DNA from: Thermohalobaculum sp963822985 | Lineage (GTDB): Bacteria; Pseudomonadota; Alphaproteobacteria; Rhodobacterales; Rhodobacteraceae | DNA: 64,000 bases | Direction of reading: 5' to 3' | Assembly (NCBI GenBank): GCA_963822985.1 | Contig: CAWGJU010000013.1 | Coordinates: forward strand, 372,001-436,000 | In this document: one piece after another, positions 26,509 to 34,725 of the stretch | Position numbering within the stretch: position 1 is the stretch's first letter | Layout: every line of letters starts with the position of its first letter | The notes under the pieces: model-generated | Told to the model about the DNA's origin: nothing | Database searches by the model: none | Seen by the model: only the letters and a program-made list of their open reading frames with translations | Position numbers and translations under genes: made by a program

Positions 26509-27675
26509 TCACTGCGAGGGCCGGGCCGTCCTGTCGCAGATGCTGCCGAGCGCGATCCAGTCGCGGTCGCGCAGCGCCGGCCGAAAGGGCGCCTTGCCCA
26601 CCGAGTCCGCCGCCGCGACGCTGGCCGCGCGATCGGCCGACCAGGGATGGGCAGCGAGGTAGCGCGGCGCCGCGCCGGCCTCGACCGCAAGCCGCTCCAT
26701 GAGATCCGCCAGTGGCTGTGTCGGCAGGCCCGCTGCCGCAAGGAAGCCGAACGCCTGGGCATCCGCCTGCGCCTCGGCCCCGGGCTTCGGCAGCGGATCG
26801 AGCACTGCCCCCGCCGCCGCGTCGATCGCCCATCGCGCCCGCACCTCGCCGGCGAGGATCGCCGCGGCGCCGAGCACGCTGCGGTCGAGCGCCCCTTGCA
26901 GCACGTCTCGGTGTGCCGCGTGCCCCGCCGCATGCGCCAGCACCGCCGCTACCTCCTCGGGCGAACGCGCCCGGTCGATCAATCCACGCAGCACCACCAC
27001 CCGCCCGCCGGGCAGCGCCAGCGCGTCGACGCCCGGATGGTCGAGCACCGTGACGCGCAGCGGGGCCGCCATCCCGGGCGCGAGCCGGGCCGCGAGCGCC
27101 CGCATGGCCGCCACCCCTTGGTCGTCGACGCAGAGCTCGGCGACGCCGCTCGCGCCAGTTGACCCCGCCCCGATCGGTTCCAGCCCGGGCAGTCCGGCCC
27201 CGAGCAGCCCAGGCAGGCGCGCAGCGACCGCCTCGCCCAGCGCCGCCTCCTTTTCTGGCGGCACCAGGTCGCTCAGCCGATCGGGCAGCATGGACAACGA
27301 CAGGCAAACCGCGCCGGCAAGTGCCGCACACAGGATGGCCGACAGAACCGCCCCCCGTCCCCGCCCGCGCCGTGCCGCGGGCGTCGGGTGCAGGTTCGGG
27401 CAGACCTCGGCGATCGCGGCGCTCATCTCGCCGTCCTCGAGCAGCAGCCGGTCCGGGCTCGCCGGGTCGGGGACGAGCTCCATCGGCCGCTTGGCCGGCG
27501 GCCCCAGCGCCCGCAGGGAGGCGAGCGGCCAGTGCGCGATCGGCCGGCCGTCGAGCCCCATGATGATCAGCGAGCGCTCGCCAAAGCTCAGCACCACCTC
27601 GCGCGCCTCCGGCGAGACGCCGTCCAGATAGCGCCCGACAGTCTCGAGCTTGGCGTAGCGCTCGAGTGCCGTCAT
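26509..27675 (-). CDS. M48-like peptidase homologue with degenerate active site
   Basis: 388 aa. N-terminal cytoplasmic part of about 115 residues, a membrane helix (AVLSAILCAALAGAVCLSLSML near residue 120), then an M48-type domain. The zinc motif reads H-A-A-G-H where active enzymes have H-E-X-X-H, so the general-base Glu is replaced by Ala through a single-base difference (GCG for GAG). The rest is preserved: DALALPGGRVVVLRGL ahead of it and AEAQADAQAFGF after it, where the third ligand lies. The topology resembles alphaproteobacterial COG0501 membrane peptidases. If real, the protein is a pseudoprotease. ATG 27675. Confidence 0.8.
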   Translation of the reverse strand: MTALERYAKLETVGRYLDGVSPEAREVVLSFGERSLIIMGLDGRPIAHWPLASLRALGPPAKRPMELVPDPASPDRLLLEDGEMSAAIAEVCPNLHPTPAARRGRGRGAVLSAILCAALAGAVCLSLSMLPDRLSDLVPPEKEAALGEAVAARLPGLLGAGLPGLEPIGAGSTGASGVAELCVDDQGVAAMRALAARLAPGMAAPLRVTVLDHPGVDALALPGGRVVVLRGLIDRARSPEEVAAVLAHAAGHAAHRDVLQGALDRSVLGAAAILAGEVRARWAIDAAAGAVLDPLPKPGAEAQADAQAFGFLAAAGLPTQPLADLMERLAVEAGAAPRYLAAHPWSADRAASVAAADSVGKAPFRPALRDRDWIALGSICDRTARPSQ

Positions 27676-27994
27676 CTGGCCCGAAATTGCCGCCCGGCCG
27701 ACGCACGGCGGACGGGTCCGGGCGAGCCAGTCCCGGCTACTCCTGAAGGAGAACCCCGCATGCTCCAGCCTTGCCCCTGCCCTTCGCGATGGCGCCGAAC
27801 CGGCACGCATGATGCCGCGTCCCGCGACGAAAGTCATCAACGCGGGCCGGGCCGTTCCCGGGCCGTTGGGCGGGCCGCACCCCGGCAGCACGGGCCGCCG
27901 CCCGGCCGACACCGAGCGCCCGGATGGCCCGTGCAACGGAGACCCCCTATATCTGCGTTCAAGAGGTGCCGCCCGTGCCGACAGGAGTTTCCAT
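27676..27994. other. 319-bp divergent spacer
   Basis: Lies between the divergent M48-like and DUF2799 genes. No gene is supported in either strand. The AGGAG ribosome site for the DUF2799 gene is at its right end (27982-27986); a TATATC about 45 bases upstream could be a -10 element, without a clear -35. Confidence 0.35.
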
Positions 27995-28759
27995 ATGCCT
28001 CGCACGCCGTTCGTCCTCCTCGCCGGGCTGCTCGGCCTCGCCGGATGCGCAACCATGTCGGTCGAGGAGCGCGCCGCGTTCTGCACGAACACCGACTGGC
28101 AGCGCTATGGCGTGAACGATGGCAGGCTCGGCATTCCGTCGAGCGATCGCGCCGACCTCATTTCCGATTGCGCCGAGATCGGCCACCCGCTCGACGTGAC
28201 AGCGTACCAGGCCGGCCGAGCCGAAGGCCTTCGCGAATACTGCACCGTCGAGAACGGCTACCAGGTCGGCTATATCGGCCAGCGCTATTCGCAGGTCTGC
28301 CCGCCGTCGCTCGAGGCCGACTTCCTGCAGGGCTATGCCAAGGGCCGGGACGACCGCCCCGGCTATGCCATCTATCCCAATATCGGGATCGGCATCGGCT
28401 CGGGCGGCGTCAGCACCGGGGTCGGGATCGGCATCGGCGTCGGCGGCTTCTATAACGATTGCTTCTACGACCCGTTCTACTGCGGCTGGAACCGGCCCTG
28501 GGGATATCGCTACGGCTACAATAGATATGCTTACCCGTACTGGTATAATAAAGATCACCACCGGCACGATTATAGCAGGGCGCCTCGCGGATACAAAAAA
28601 GAATATCGCGAGTACAGAAAACAGGACCCCCGCCACACGAGGGGATACAGCGGGTACAAGCAGGGCTACGGCGGATACAAACGGGGGTATCGCGGGGCCA
28701 GAGGCCCCGGCTGGCCGGGGATGGGTGGCTCGAAGGACCAGCCCGGCTCGGCGCGATGA
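27995..28759 (+). CDS. DUF2799 lipoprotein with Gly/Tyr-rich tail
   Basis: 254 aa. Signal peptide with lipobox LLGLAGC, so an envelope lipoprotein. Residues 25-120 carry the DUF2799 pattern: Cys near WQRYGVNDGRLG, DCAEIGHPLD, AYQAGRAEGLREYCTVENGYQVG and YSQVCPPSLE, i.e. conserved Cys and Gly/Tyr repeats. After a glycine-rich hydrophobic stretch the tail is highly enriched in Tyr, Gly, Arg and Lys with repeated GYKxGYxGYKRGYRG units. The tail's codons are less GC-rich (TAT, AAA, ATA) than the surroundings. AGGAG precedes ATG 27995. Function of the family is unknown to me. Confidence 0.8.
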   Translation: MPRTPFVLLAGLLGLAGCATMSVEERAAFCTNTDWQRYGVNDGRLGIPSSDRADLISDCAEIGHPLDVTAYQAGRAEGLREYCTVENGYQVGYIGQRYSQVCPPSLEADFLQGYAKGRDDRPGYAIYPNIGIGIGSGGVSTGVGIGIGVGGFYNDCFYDPFYCGWNRPWGYRYGYNRYAYPYWYNKDHHRHDYSRAPRGYKKEYREYRKQDPRHTRGYSGYKQGYGGYKRGYRGARGPGWPGMGGSKDQPGSAR

Positions 28760-28837
28760 TGATTCCCGCCCGCCGTCCACACGCGTGGTTGAACCGGCCT
28801 TGTTGAACCGGCGGCCGGCGCGACGACAGCGGCAGGG

Positions 28838-29800
28838 CTACTCCGCCGCCTGTGCCGGCCGCGCGGCGTTGACGGCCAGGAACCGCTCGGCATCGAGCGC
28901 GGCCATGCAACCCATTCCGGCCGAGGTCACCGCCTGCCGATAGACATGGTCGGTCACGTCGCCGGCGGCGAAGACGCCGGGGATGGACGTCGCCGTCGAG
29001 CCCGGGCTGACGATGACATAGCCGCCCATATGCGTCTCGAGCTGCCCCTGGACGAGCTCTGATGCCGGCTTGTGGCCGATGGCGACGAAGATGCCGGCGA
29101 CTGGCACGTCGCGCGTCTCGCCGGTGCGGACATGTACCAGCCGTCCCGCGGTGACGCCTTGCGTGTCGGTGCCCAGCGCTTCCTGCAGGGTGTGGTCCCA
29201 GACGACCTCGACCCTGGGATGCTCGAACAGCCGCTTCTGCAGGATTGCCTCGGCGCGCAGCTCGTCGCGCCGGTGCACCAGCGTGACCTTGGACGCCAGA
29301 TTGGCGAGGTAGAGCGCCTCTTCCACGGCGGTGTTGCCGCCGCCGACGACCATCACCTCCTTGCCGCGATAAAAGAACCCGTCGCAGGTGGCGCAGGCCG
29401 ACACGCCAAAGCCCTTGAACTTCTCCTCGGACGGCAGCCCCAGCCATTTCGCCTGCGCGCCCGTCGCCAGGATCACCGCGTCGGCATGCCAGGTGGTGCC
29501 GCTGTCGCATTCGGCGACGAAGGGCCGGCGCGACAGGTCCAGCCGGCTGACATGGTCCTGCACGATCTCGGTGCCGACGGCGCGGGCGTGCGCCTCCATC
29601 CGCACCATCAGCTCCGGTCCCATGACCATCGCGTCGCCGGGCCAATTCTCGACCTCGGTCGTGATCGTCAGCTGGCCGCCCGGCTGGATGCCCTGGATGA
29701 GCACCGGCTGCAGCAGCGCTCGCGACGCGTAGACCGCCGCCGTGTAGCCCGCGGGCCCCGAGCCGATGATGAGCACGCGGGCGTTTCGGGTCTCGGCCAT
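28838..29800 (-). CDS. trxB: Thioredoxin-disulfide reductase
   Basis: 320 aa, full length and intact. FAD-binding IIGSGPAGYTAAVYASRA, redox centre CATCDGFFY, NADPH-binding VVGGGNTAVEEALYLA, and C-terminal AAGDVTDHVYRQAVTSAG. Transfers electrons from NADPH through FAD to thioredoxin in the cytoplasm. ATG 29800 has GGAG within AGGAGACCCGCC upstream. No linked thioredoxin gene is seen. Confidence 0.96.
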   Translation of the reverse strand: MAETRNARVLIIGSGPAGYTAAVYASRALLQPVLIQGIQPGGQLTITTEVENWPGDAMVMGPELMVRMEAHARAVGTEIVQDHVSRLDLSRRPFVAECDSGTTWHADAVILATGAQAKWLGLPSEEKFKGFGVSACATCDGFFYRGKEVMVVGGGNTAVEEALYLANLASKVTLVHRRDELRAEAILQKRLFEHPRVEVVWDHTLQEALGTDTQGVTAGRLVHVRTGETRDVPVAGIFVAIGHKPASELVQGQLETHMGGYVIVSPGSTATSIPGVFAAGDVTDHVYRQAVTSAGMGCMAALDAERFLAVNAARPAQAAE

Positions 29801-29895
29801 GGCGGGTCTCCTCGAGGCTATGCGGCCTTAGATACGCCTTCAGGACACCGCCGCCAAGGCGACACGCCGTCTCGCCAAGCAGGCGCGGCCGCGGG

Positions 29896-31539
29896 TCAGG
29901 CGGCCGCCTGGCTCCGGCCCCGCGGCTCGCTCATTAGGCCGCGAACCAGCGCATAGCAGCCGAGTAGCAGGACGACGGTGAACGGGAACCCCGTCGAAAC
30001 CGCCGCCGCCTGCAGCGCCGCCAGCCCGCCGCCGAGCAACAGCGCAATCGCGACCAGCCCCTCGAAGCTCGCCCAGAAGACGCGCTGCGCCACCGGCGCG
30101 TCGACCTTGCCGCCAGCCGTGATCGTATCGATGACCAGCGAGCCCGAGTCGGACGACGTGACGAAGAACACGATGACCAGCACGATGCCGATGAAGGAGG
30201 TGATGGACGTCAGTGGCAGCTGCTGCAGCATGGCGAAGAGCTTGAGCTCCAGCGGCGCGTCCGAGACGCTGGCGAAGCCCTGGCCGATCAGCGTGATCGC
30301 GGTGCCGCCGAAGCTCGTCATCCACAGCACCGATACCAGCGACGGGATCAGCAGCACCGCGACGAGGAACTCGCGCACCGTCCGGCCGCGGCTGACCCGG
30401 GCGATGAACATGCCGACGAAAGGCGACCACGAGATCCACCACGCCCAGTAGAACGCCGTCCAGCCCTGGCTGAAGTTGGCGTCGGCGCGGCCGAACGGGT
30501 TCGACAGCGCCGGCAGGTACTCGACATAGGAGGCGAGGTTCAGGAAAAAGCCGCTGAGGATCTTGAAGGTCGGGCCGACCAGAATGACGAATAGCAGCAG
30601 AACCCCCGCCAGCACCATGTTGATCTCGGAGAGCCGCTTGACGCCCGCGTCAAGGCCCGCGACCACCGAGAGCAGCGCGACCCCGGTGATGCCGATGATC
30701 AGCAGCACCTTGGTGACGTCGTTCTGCGGCATGCCGAACAGGAAACCCAGCCCCGCGCTCGCCTGCTCGGCACCGAAGCCGAGCGAGGTGGCGAGCCCGA
30801 ACAGCGTGGCGAAGACGGCCAGCGTGTCGATGATGTGGCCCGTCCAGCCCCAGACCCGCTCGCCGAAGATCGGATAGAAGATCGACCGCATCGTCAGCGG
30901 CAGGCCCTTGTTGAAGGCAAACAGCGCCAGCGACAGCCCGACCACCGCATAGATCGCCCAGGGATGCAGCCCCCAGTGGAAAACGGTGGCCGCCATCGCC
31001 AGCCGCCGCGCCCCGTCGGGGTCGCCCGCGGCACCGCCGAGCGGCGCCCAGTCGGTGCGCACGCCGTTCTCGATCGTCGGTCCGACCATCGAGGTGTCGT
31101 AATGCGAGATCGGCTCGGCGACGCCGTAGAACATCAGACCGATGCCCATGCCGGCGGCGAACAGCATGGCGAACCAGCCAGAATAACCGTAGTCCGGCGT
31201 CGCGTCGCGCCCGCCGATCCGCACCGAGCCCCAGGGCGAGACAATCAGGGCGAGGCACAGCACCACGAAGACATCGCCCGACAGCAGGAAGAACCAGTCG
31301 AGATTGGCGGTCAGCCAGTCGCGCACGCCGACGAACGCGGCGTCGGCACTGTCCTGCAGCGCCAGCGTGAGGATGACGAAGGCGACGATGACGCCGCCGG
31401 AGATCAGGAACACCGGGTTGTGGATGTCGAGCCCGAACGGCCCCCACCGGGTCTGGATGTTGTCCTGGCCGATCGTGTAGCCGGTCTTGATGACGTCGGC
31501 CGCTCCTTGCGGATCCGGGATCCCTGGTGTGTCGCTCAT
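29896..31539 (-). CDS. BCCT-family betaine/choline/carnitine transporter
   Basis: 547 aa, twelve predicted helices. Diagnostic segments: GWFAMLFAAGMGIGLMFYGVAEPISHY in helix 3 to 4, FHWGLHPWAIYAVVGL, and the aromatic substrate box region WAWWISWSPFVGMFIARVSRGRTVREF. Members take up glycine betaine, choline or carnitine with Na+ or H+, commonly for osmoprotection. The G-M-G-I-G motif (rather than G-M-G-S-G or G-N-G) is typical of the sodium- or proton-coupled uptake group, but ion use is not certain. ATG 31539. Confidence 0.92.
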   Translation of the reverse strand: MSDTPGIPDPQGAADVIKTGYTIGQDNIQTRWGPFGLDIHNPVFLISGGVIVAFVILTLALQDSADAAFVGVRDWLTANLDWFFLLSGDVFVVLCLALIVSPWGSVRIGGRDATPDYGYSGWFAMLFAAGMGIGLMFYGVAEPISHYDTSMVGPTIENGVRTDWAPLGGAAGDPDGARRLAMAATVFHWGLHPWAIYAVVGLSLALFAFNKGLPLTMRSIFYPIFGERVWGWTGHIIDTLAVFATLFGLATSLGFGAEQASAGLGFLFGMPQNDVTKVLLIIGITGVALLSVVAGLDAGVKRLSEINMVLAGVLLLFVILVGPTFKILSGFFLNLASYVEYLPALSNPFGRADANFSQGWTAFYWAWWISWSPFVGMFIARVSRGRTVREFLVAVLLIPSLVSVLWMTSFGGTAITLIGQGFASVSDAPLELKLFAMLQQLPLTSITSFIGIVLVIVFFVTSSDSGSLVIDTITAGGKVDAPVAQRVFWASFEGLVAIALLLGGGLAALQAAAVSTGFPFTVVLLLGCYALVRGLMSEPRGRSQAAA

Positions 31540-31590
31540 CGACCTCTCTCCCTTGTGTCGTTCTTCGTTCCGGGCCGTGCCGCGCTCACC

Positions 31591-32004
31591 TTAGCGGACG
31601 AGGAAGACCGAGACCCCGGCATGCGAAGCGAGCCGCCCGCCATGCGATGGCCAGATCGCGTCGGCGACGCCCGGAATGTGCGACGCCATGACGATCAGGT
31701 CGGCGCCGATTTCGCGCACCGCCTCCTCCAGCTTGCGGTCAAGATCGACCGCCGGGTCGTGGCTGATCAGCGCCTTCGAGGTCGCCTGGTGGCCATGTTT
31801 GGCGGCTTGCCCCCTGGCAAACTCGTCAAGCTTGAGCGCGAACTCCTCCGGGGTGTGCGCGAGCCGCCCGGGCGTCGCGGCCGCGACGCCGACATAGCAG
31901 GCCGTGGCGTTGTAATGCCCGGCCAGCTCGGCCGCCAGTTGCAAGGCCTTCTCGAGCCGCCCGGCATGCTCGAGGTCCACGGGGACCATGATGGTCTGGA
32001 ACAT
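31591..32004 (-). CDS. Universal stress protein family protein
   Basis: 137 aa, one UspA domain. Starts MFQTIMVPVDLEHAGRLEKALQLAAELA and ends LIVMASHIPGVADAIWPSHGGRLASHAGVSVFLVR, where the loop between the last two strands corresponds to the nucleotide-binding G-X2-G-X9-G-S/T region; here it reads H-I-P-G...S-H-G-G, so ATP binding is uncertain. GGAGGG precedes ATG 32004. It sits 51 bp downstream of the BCCT transporter start region in opposite reading order (same strand, after BCCT promoter), divergent from nth. Confidence 0.88.
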   Translation of the reverse strand: MFQTIMVPVDLEHAGRLEKALQLAAELAGHYNATACYVGVAAATPGRLAHTPEEFALKLDEFARGQAAKHGHQATSKALISHDPAVDLDRKLEEAVREIGADLIVMASHIPGVADAIWPSHGGRLASHAGVSVFLVR

Positions 32005-32245
32005 CCGCCCTCCCTCCGTTCGCTTTTCGCTTGCATCCGGGAGAGGCCCTCCCGGGACGCGCTTCGGACATTGCCGAAGCCGCTTCAAGGGGTGCTTTCC
32101 ATCTTGCTAACAGACATGGGCGCCCTTGCCCACCCCAGGAAGGAAAGTTCCTGCCGCAGGGTCAGAGGGCGGCCGCCGGGGCCGATATCGGGGCCGGTCT
32201 CGGCCCGCTTGCCATTCGGCGGACCTTGTGCCACGCCCGCGGCCT

Positions 32246-32890
32246 ATGCCCGCCCAGCTCGACTATTGCACGCTGATCGAGATCTTCCGCCGCTTCGCCG
32301 AGCGCGAGCCCGAGCCACGGGGCGAGCTCGAGCACGTCAACGCCTTCACGCTCCTGGTCGCGGTCGCGCTCTCGGCCCAGGCGACCGACAAGGGCGTCAA
32401 CCGCGCCACCCGGCCGCTTTTCCAGGTCGCCGACACGCCGCAGAAGATGCTGGCGCTCGACGAGGAGGGCCTTGTCGAGCACATCCGCACGATCGGCCTC
32501 TACCGTAACAAGGCCAAGAACGTGCTCAAGCTCTGCCGTATCCTGATCGACGCGTATGGCGGCGAGGTTCCCTCCTCGCGCGCGGCGCTGGCCTCGCTGC
32601 CGGGGGTGGGCCGCAAGACGGCCAATGTCGTGCTCAACATGTGGTTCCACTTCCCCGCCCAGGCGGTCGACACGCATGTCTTCCGCGTTGCCAACCGCAC
32701 CGGCATCGCGCCCGGGCGCGACGTGCTGGCGGTCGAGCGCGCGCTCGAGGACAATGTGCCCGCCCGGCACCAGCTGCATTCGCATCACTGGCTGATCCTG
32801 CACGGCCGCTATGTCTGCCTGGCGCGCCGCCCGAAATGCCCCGAATGCCTGATCCAGGACCTGTGCCTCTACCCGGAGAAAACGACGTGA
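32246..32890 (+). CDS. nth: Endonuclease III
   Basis: 214 aa. DNA glycosylase/AP lyase for oxidised pyrimidines in base excision repair. Helix-hairpin-helix LPGVGRKTANVVLNMW with the catalytic Lys, the catalytic Asp in VDTHVFRVANRTG, and a C-terminal 4Fe-4S cluster with C-X6-C-X2-C-X5-C (CLARRPKCPECLIQDLC). The N-terminal LLVAVALSAQATDKGVNRATR is conserved. ATG 32246 gives the usual length; the frame is open upstream but that part is low complexity. Confidence 0.95.
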   Translation: MPAQLDYCTLIEIFRRFAEREPEPRGELEHVNAFTLLVAVALSAQATDKGVNRATRPLFQVADTPQKMLALDEEGLVEHIRTIGLYRNKAKNVLKLCRILIDAYGGEVPSSRAALASLPGVGRKTANVVLNMWFHFPAQAVDTHVFRVANRTGIAPGRDVLAVERALEDNVPARHQLHSHHWLILHGRYVCLARRPKCPECLIQDLCLYPEKTT

Positions 32891-32948
32891 GACTTGACCG
32901 CAGATATCCCGTCATCGCCCGGCACGACGCCCCGCGGAGAGCCGGGGC

Positions 32949-33932
32949 ATGAGCCGCCTCGACGTGGTCGCGATCGGCAACGCCATCGTCGACGTCATCG
33001 GGCGGGTCGACGAGGACTTCCTGGCCCGCAACGGCGTCGACAAGGGCGTGATGACGCTGATCGACCAGGCGCGCGCCGCCGAGCTCTACGCCGCCATGCC
33101 ACCCGCCCGCGAGATCTCCGGCGGCTCGGCGGCGAACACCGCCGCCGGGCTCGGCGCGATCGGGGCCGCAACGGCCTTCATCGGCAAGGTGCGCGACGAC
33201 CAGCTCGGCCGCATCTTCGCACACGACATCCGTGCCTTGGGCGTGCACTACGACGGCCCGATCACCGCACCGGAGGCCGGCTCCGAGACCTCGCGCTGCC
33301 TCATCCTCGTCTCGCCCGACGGCGAGCGCTCGATGAGCACCTTTCTCGGCGCCTCGACCGAGCTCCAGGCCGCCGACATCGACGAGGCCCTCCTCGGCCG
33401 CGCGCAATGGCTCTACCTCGAAGGCTACCTCTTCGACACGCCCGAGGCCAAGGCGGCCTACGCCCGCGCCATCCGCGGCGTGAAGGCGGGCGGCGGCCGG
33501 GCCTCGATGACCGTCTCGGACCCGTTCTGCATCGACCGCCACCGAGCCGACTTCCGCCGCCTGATCGGGACCGAGCTGGATCTGCTCTTCGCCAACCGCG
33601 CCGAGCTCCTCTCGCTCTACCAGACCGACGATCTCGACACTGCGCTCGACGCGGTGGCCGCCGACGTCCCGCTGGCCGCCATCACGCTCTCCGGCGATGG
33701 CGTCGTCGTCGTGCGCGGGCCCCAGCGCACCCGCGTCCCCGCCAGCCGCGTCGAGGTCGTCGACACCACCGGCGCCGGCGACCTCTTCGCGGCGGGCTTC
33801 CTCGCCGGCCTGGCGCGGGGCGCGCCCGATGGCACCTGCGCCCGCATGGGCTGCACCGCCGCCGCCGAGATCATCAGCCATATGGGCGCCCGCCCCGAGG
33901 CGGACCTGGCCGCCCTCGTCTCCACCGCCTGA
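32949..33932 (+). CDS. PfkB-family carbohydrate/adenosine kinase
   Basis: 327 aa. Ribokinase-fold kinase with the N-terminal sugar-binding GGSAANTAAGLGAIG (PfkB motif 1) and the C-terminal VVDTTGAGDLFAAGFLAGL (anion hole and catalytic Asp). The overall pattern (VDVIGRVDEDFL, YLEGYLF) matches alphaproteobacterial proteins annotated as adenosine kinase. It would phosphorylate adenosine or a related sugar with ATP. It follows nth by 58 bp on the same strand, probably co-transcribed. Confidence 0.9.
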   Translation: MSRLDVVAIGNAIVDVIGRVDEDFLARNGVDKGVMTLIDQARAAELYAAMPPAREISGGSAANTAAGLGAIGAATAFIGKVRDDQLGRIFAHDIRALGVHYDGPITAPEAGSETSRCLILVSPDGERSMSTFLGASTELQAADIDEALLGRAQWLYLEGYLFDTPEAKAAYARAIRGVKAGGGRASMTVSDPFCIDRHRADFRRLIGTELDLLFANRAELLSLYQTDDLDTALDAVAADVPLAAITLSGDGVVVVRGPQRTRVPASRVEVVDTTGAGDLFAAGFLAGLARGAPDGTCARMGCTAAAEIISHMGARPEADLAALVSTA

Positions 33933-33959
33933 GCGGCGGCCCGCCGATCGGGCGCTCTG

Positions 33960-34571
33960 CTATCGCATCATCCCCGACGTGAAAATCACGCCCATGAGGA
34001 TGAGCGTCACGCTGCCTGCCCGGTGCAGAAGGATGTGCACGAGGCGCGGCAGCAGGGCACTGGATGCGAGAAGATAGGGGGCCATGGCGAGGCCGGAGGT
34101 GACGCAGATCGTGCCCGTCGCCGCAAGCACCGACCATGGGCCGATGGTGCCGACGAAAAGCGGCAGGACGGCGAGAGAGAACAGAAGGGCCATCGGATTG
34201 GCGAGGCCGATGACCAGACCGCCGAGCAGGATCCGATAGGCTTTCCGGGCCTCGAGCTGGCGCAACCCTGTGGCGATAGCGGGCCCGCTCGATGTGAGCA
34301 GCAGCGAAAGCCCGAACAGGAGCAGGACAATGCCGCAGACGACGTCCAGCCGGGTGATGATGCCGGGATCAAGCGCGACCGCTCCGGCGATCGCAAGGAG
34401 GGCGATGATGGTCCAGACCGCCTCGGCGATCAGGATTTCGAAGGTTGCCCAGAGCCCGCCAGCCCAGCCATAGCGCGCCCCGGTCGCCGCAACCATCGCG
34501 GTGTTCTGGCCAGGCGTGAGACATGCCGCCAAATTCGCGATGGCCAGTCCGAGGATCGCTTCCGCTTCCAT
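33960..34571 (-). CDS. LysE/RhtB-family amino-acid exporter
   Basis: 203 aa with six predicted helices. N-terminal LTPGQNTAMVAATGARYGWAGGL corresponds to the family segment with the P-G-P-N-like turn followed by Gly-rich helix. Central LLGGLVIGLANPMALLFSLAVLPLFV is the conserved NP-containing helix. The family exports amino acids or homoserine lactones; substrate cannot be read here. Divergent from dnaE2, sharing the spacer that contains the LexA box. Confidence 0.85.
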   Translation of the reverse strand: MEAEAILGLAIANLAACLTPGQNTAMVAATGARYGWAGGLWATFEILIAEAVWTIIALLAIAGAVALDPGIITRLDVVCGIVLLLFGLSLLLTSSGPAIATGLRQLEARKAYRILLGGLVIGLANPMALLFSLAVLPLFVGTIGPWSVLAATGTICVTSGLAMAPYLLASSALLPRLVHILLHRAGSVTLILMGVIFTSGMMR

Positions 34572-34709
34572 CTTCGCTCCCCTTCTGAGGCCGCCGATTA
34601 CGCTCTCACGCGCGGCCGCCAGACGCTGTAGCTCCTGTCACAAATTGGCACATGAGGGTTCCTCCAGCGCCGGTCCGACGAAGCGCCTGTTGCCGATTCG
34701 CGCCTCTTG

Positions 34710-34724
34710 GAACAAATAGGGAAC
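34710..34724 (+). promoter_or_regulatory. LexA (SOS) box abutting the dnaE2 start codon
   Basis: GAAC-AAATAGG-GAAC, one base before ATG 34726. Same class and almost the same sequence and position as the box in front of imuB, which supports co-induction of both genes by DNA damage. It overlaps the GGGA ribosome site. Confidence 0.9.
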
Positions 34725-34725
34725 G

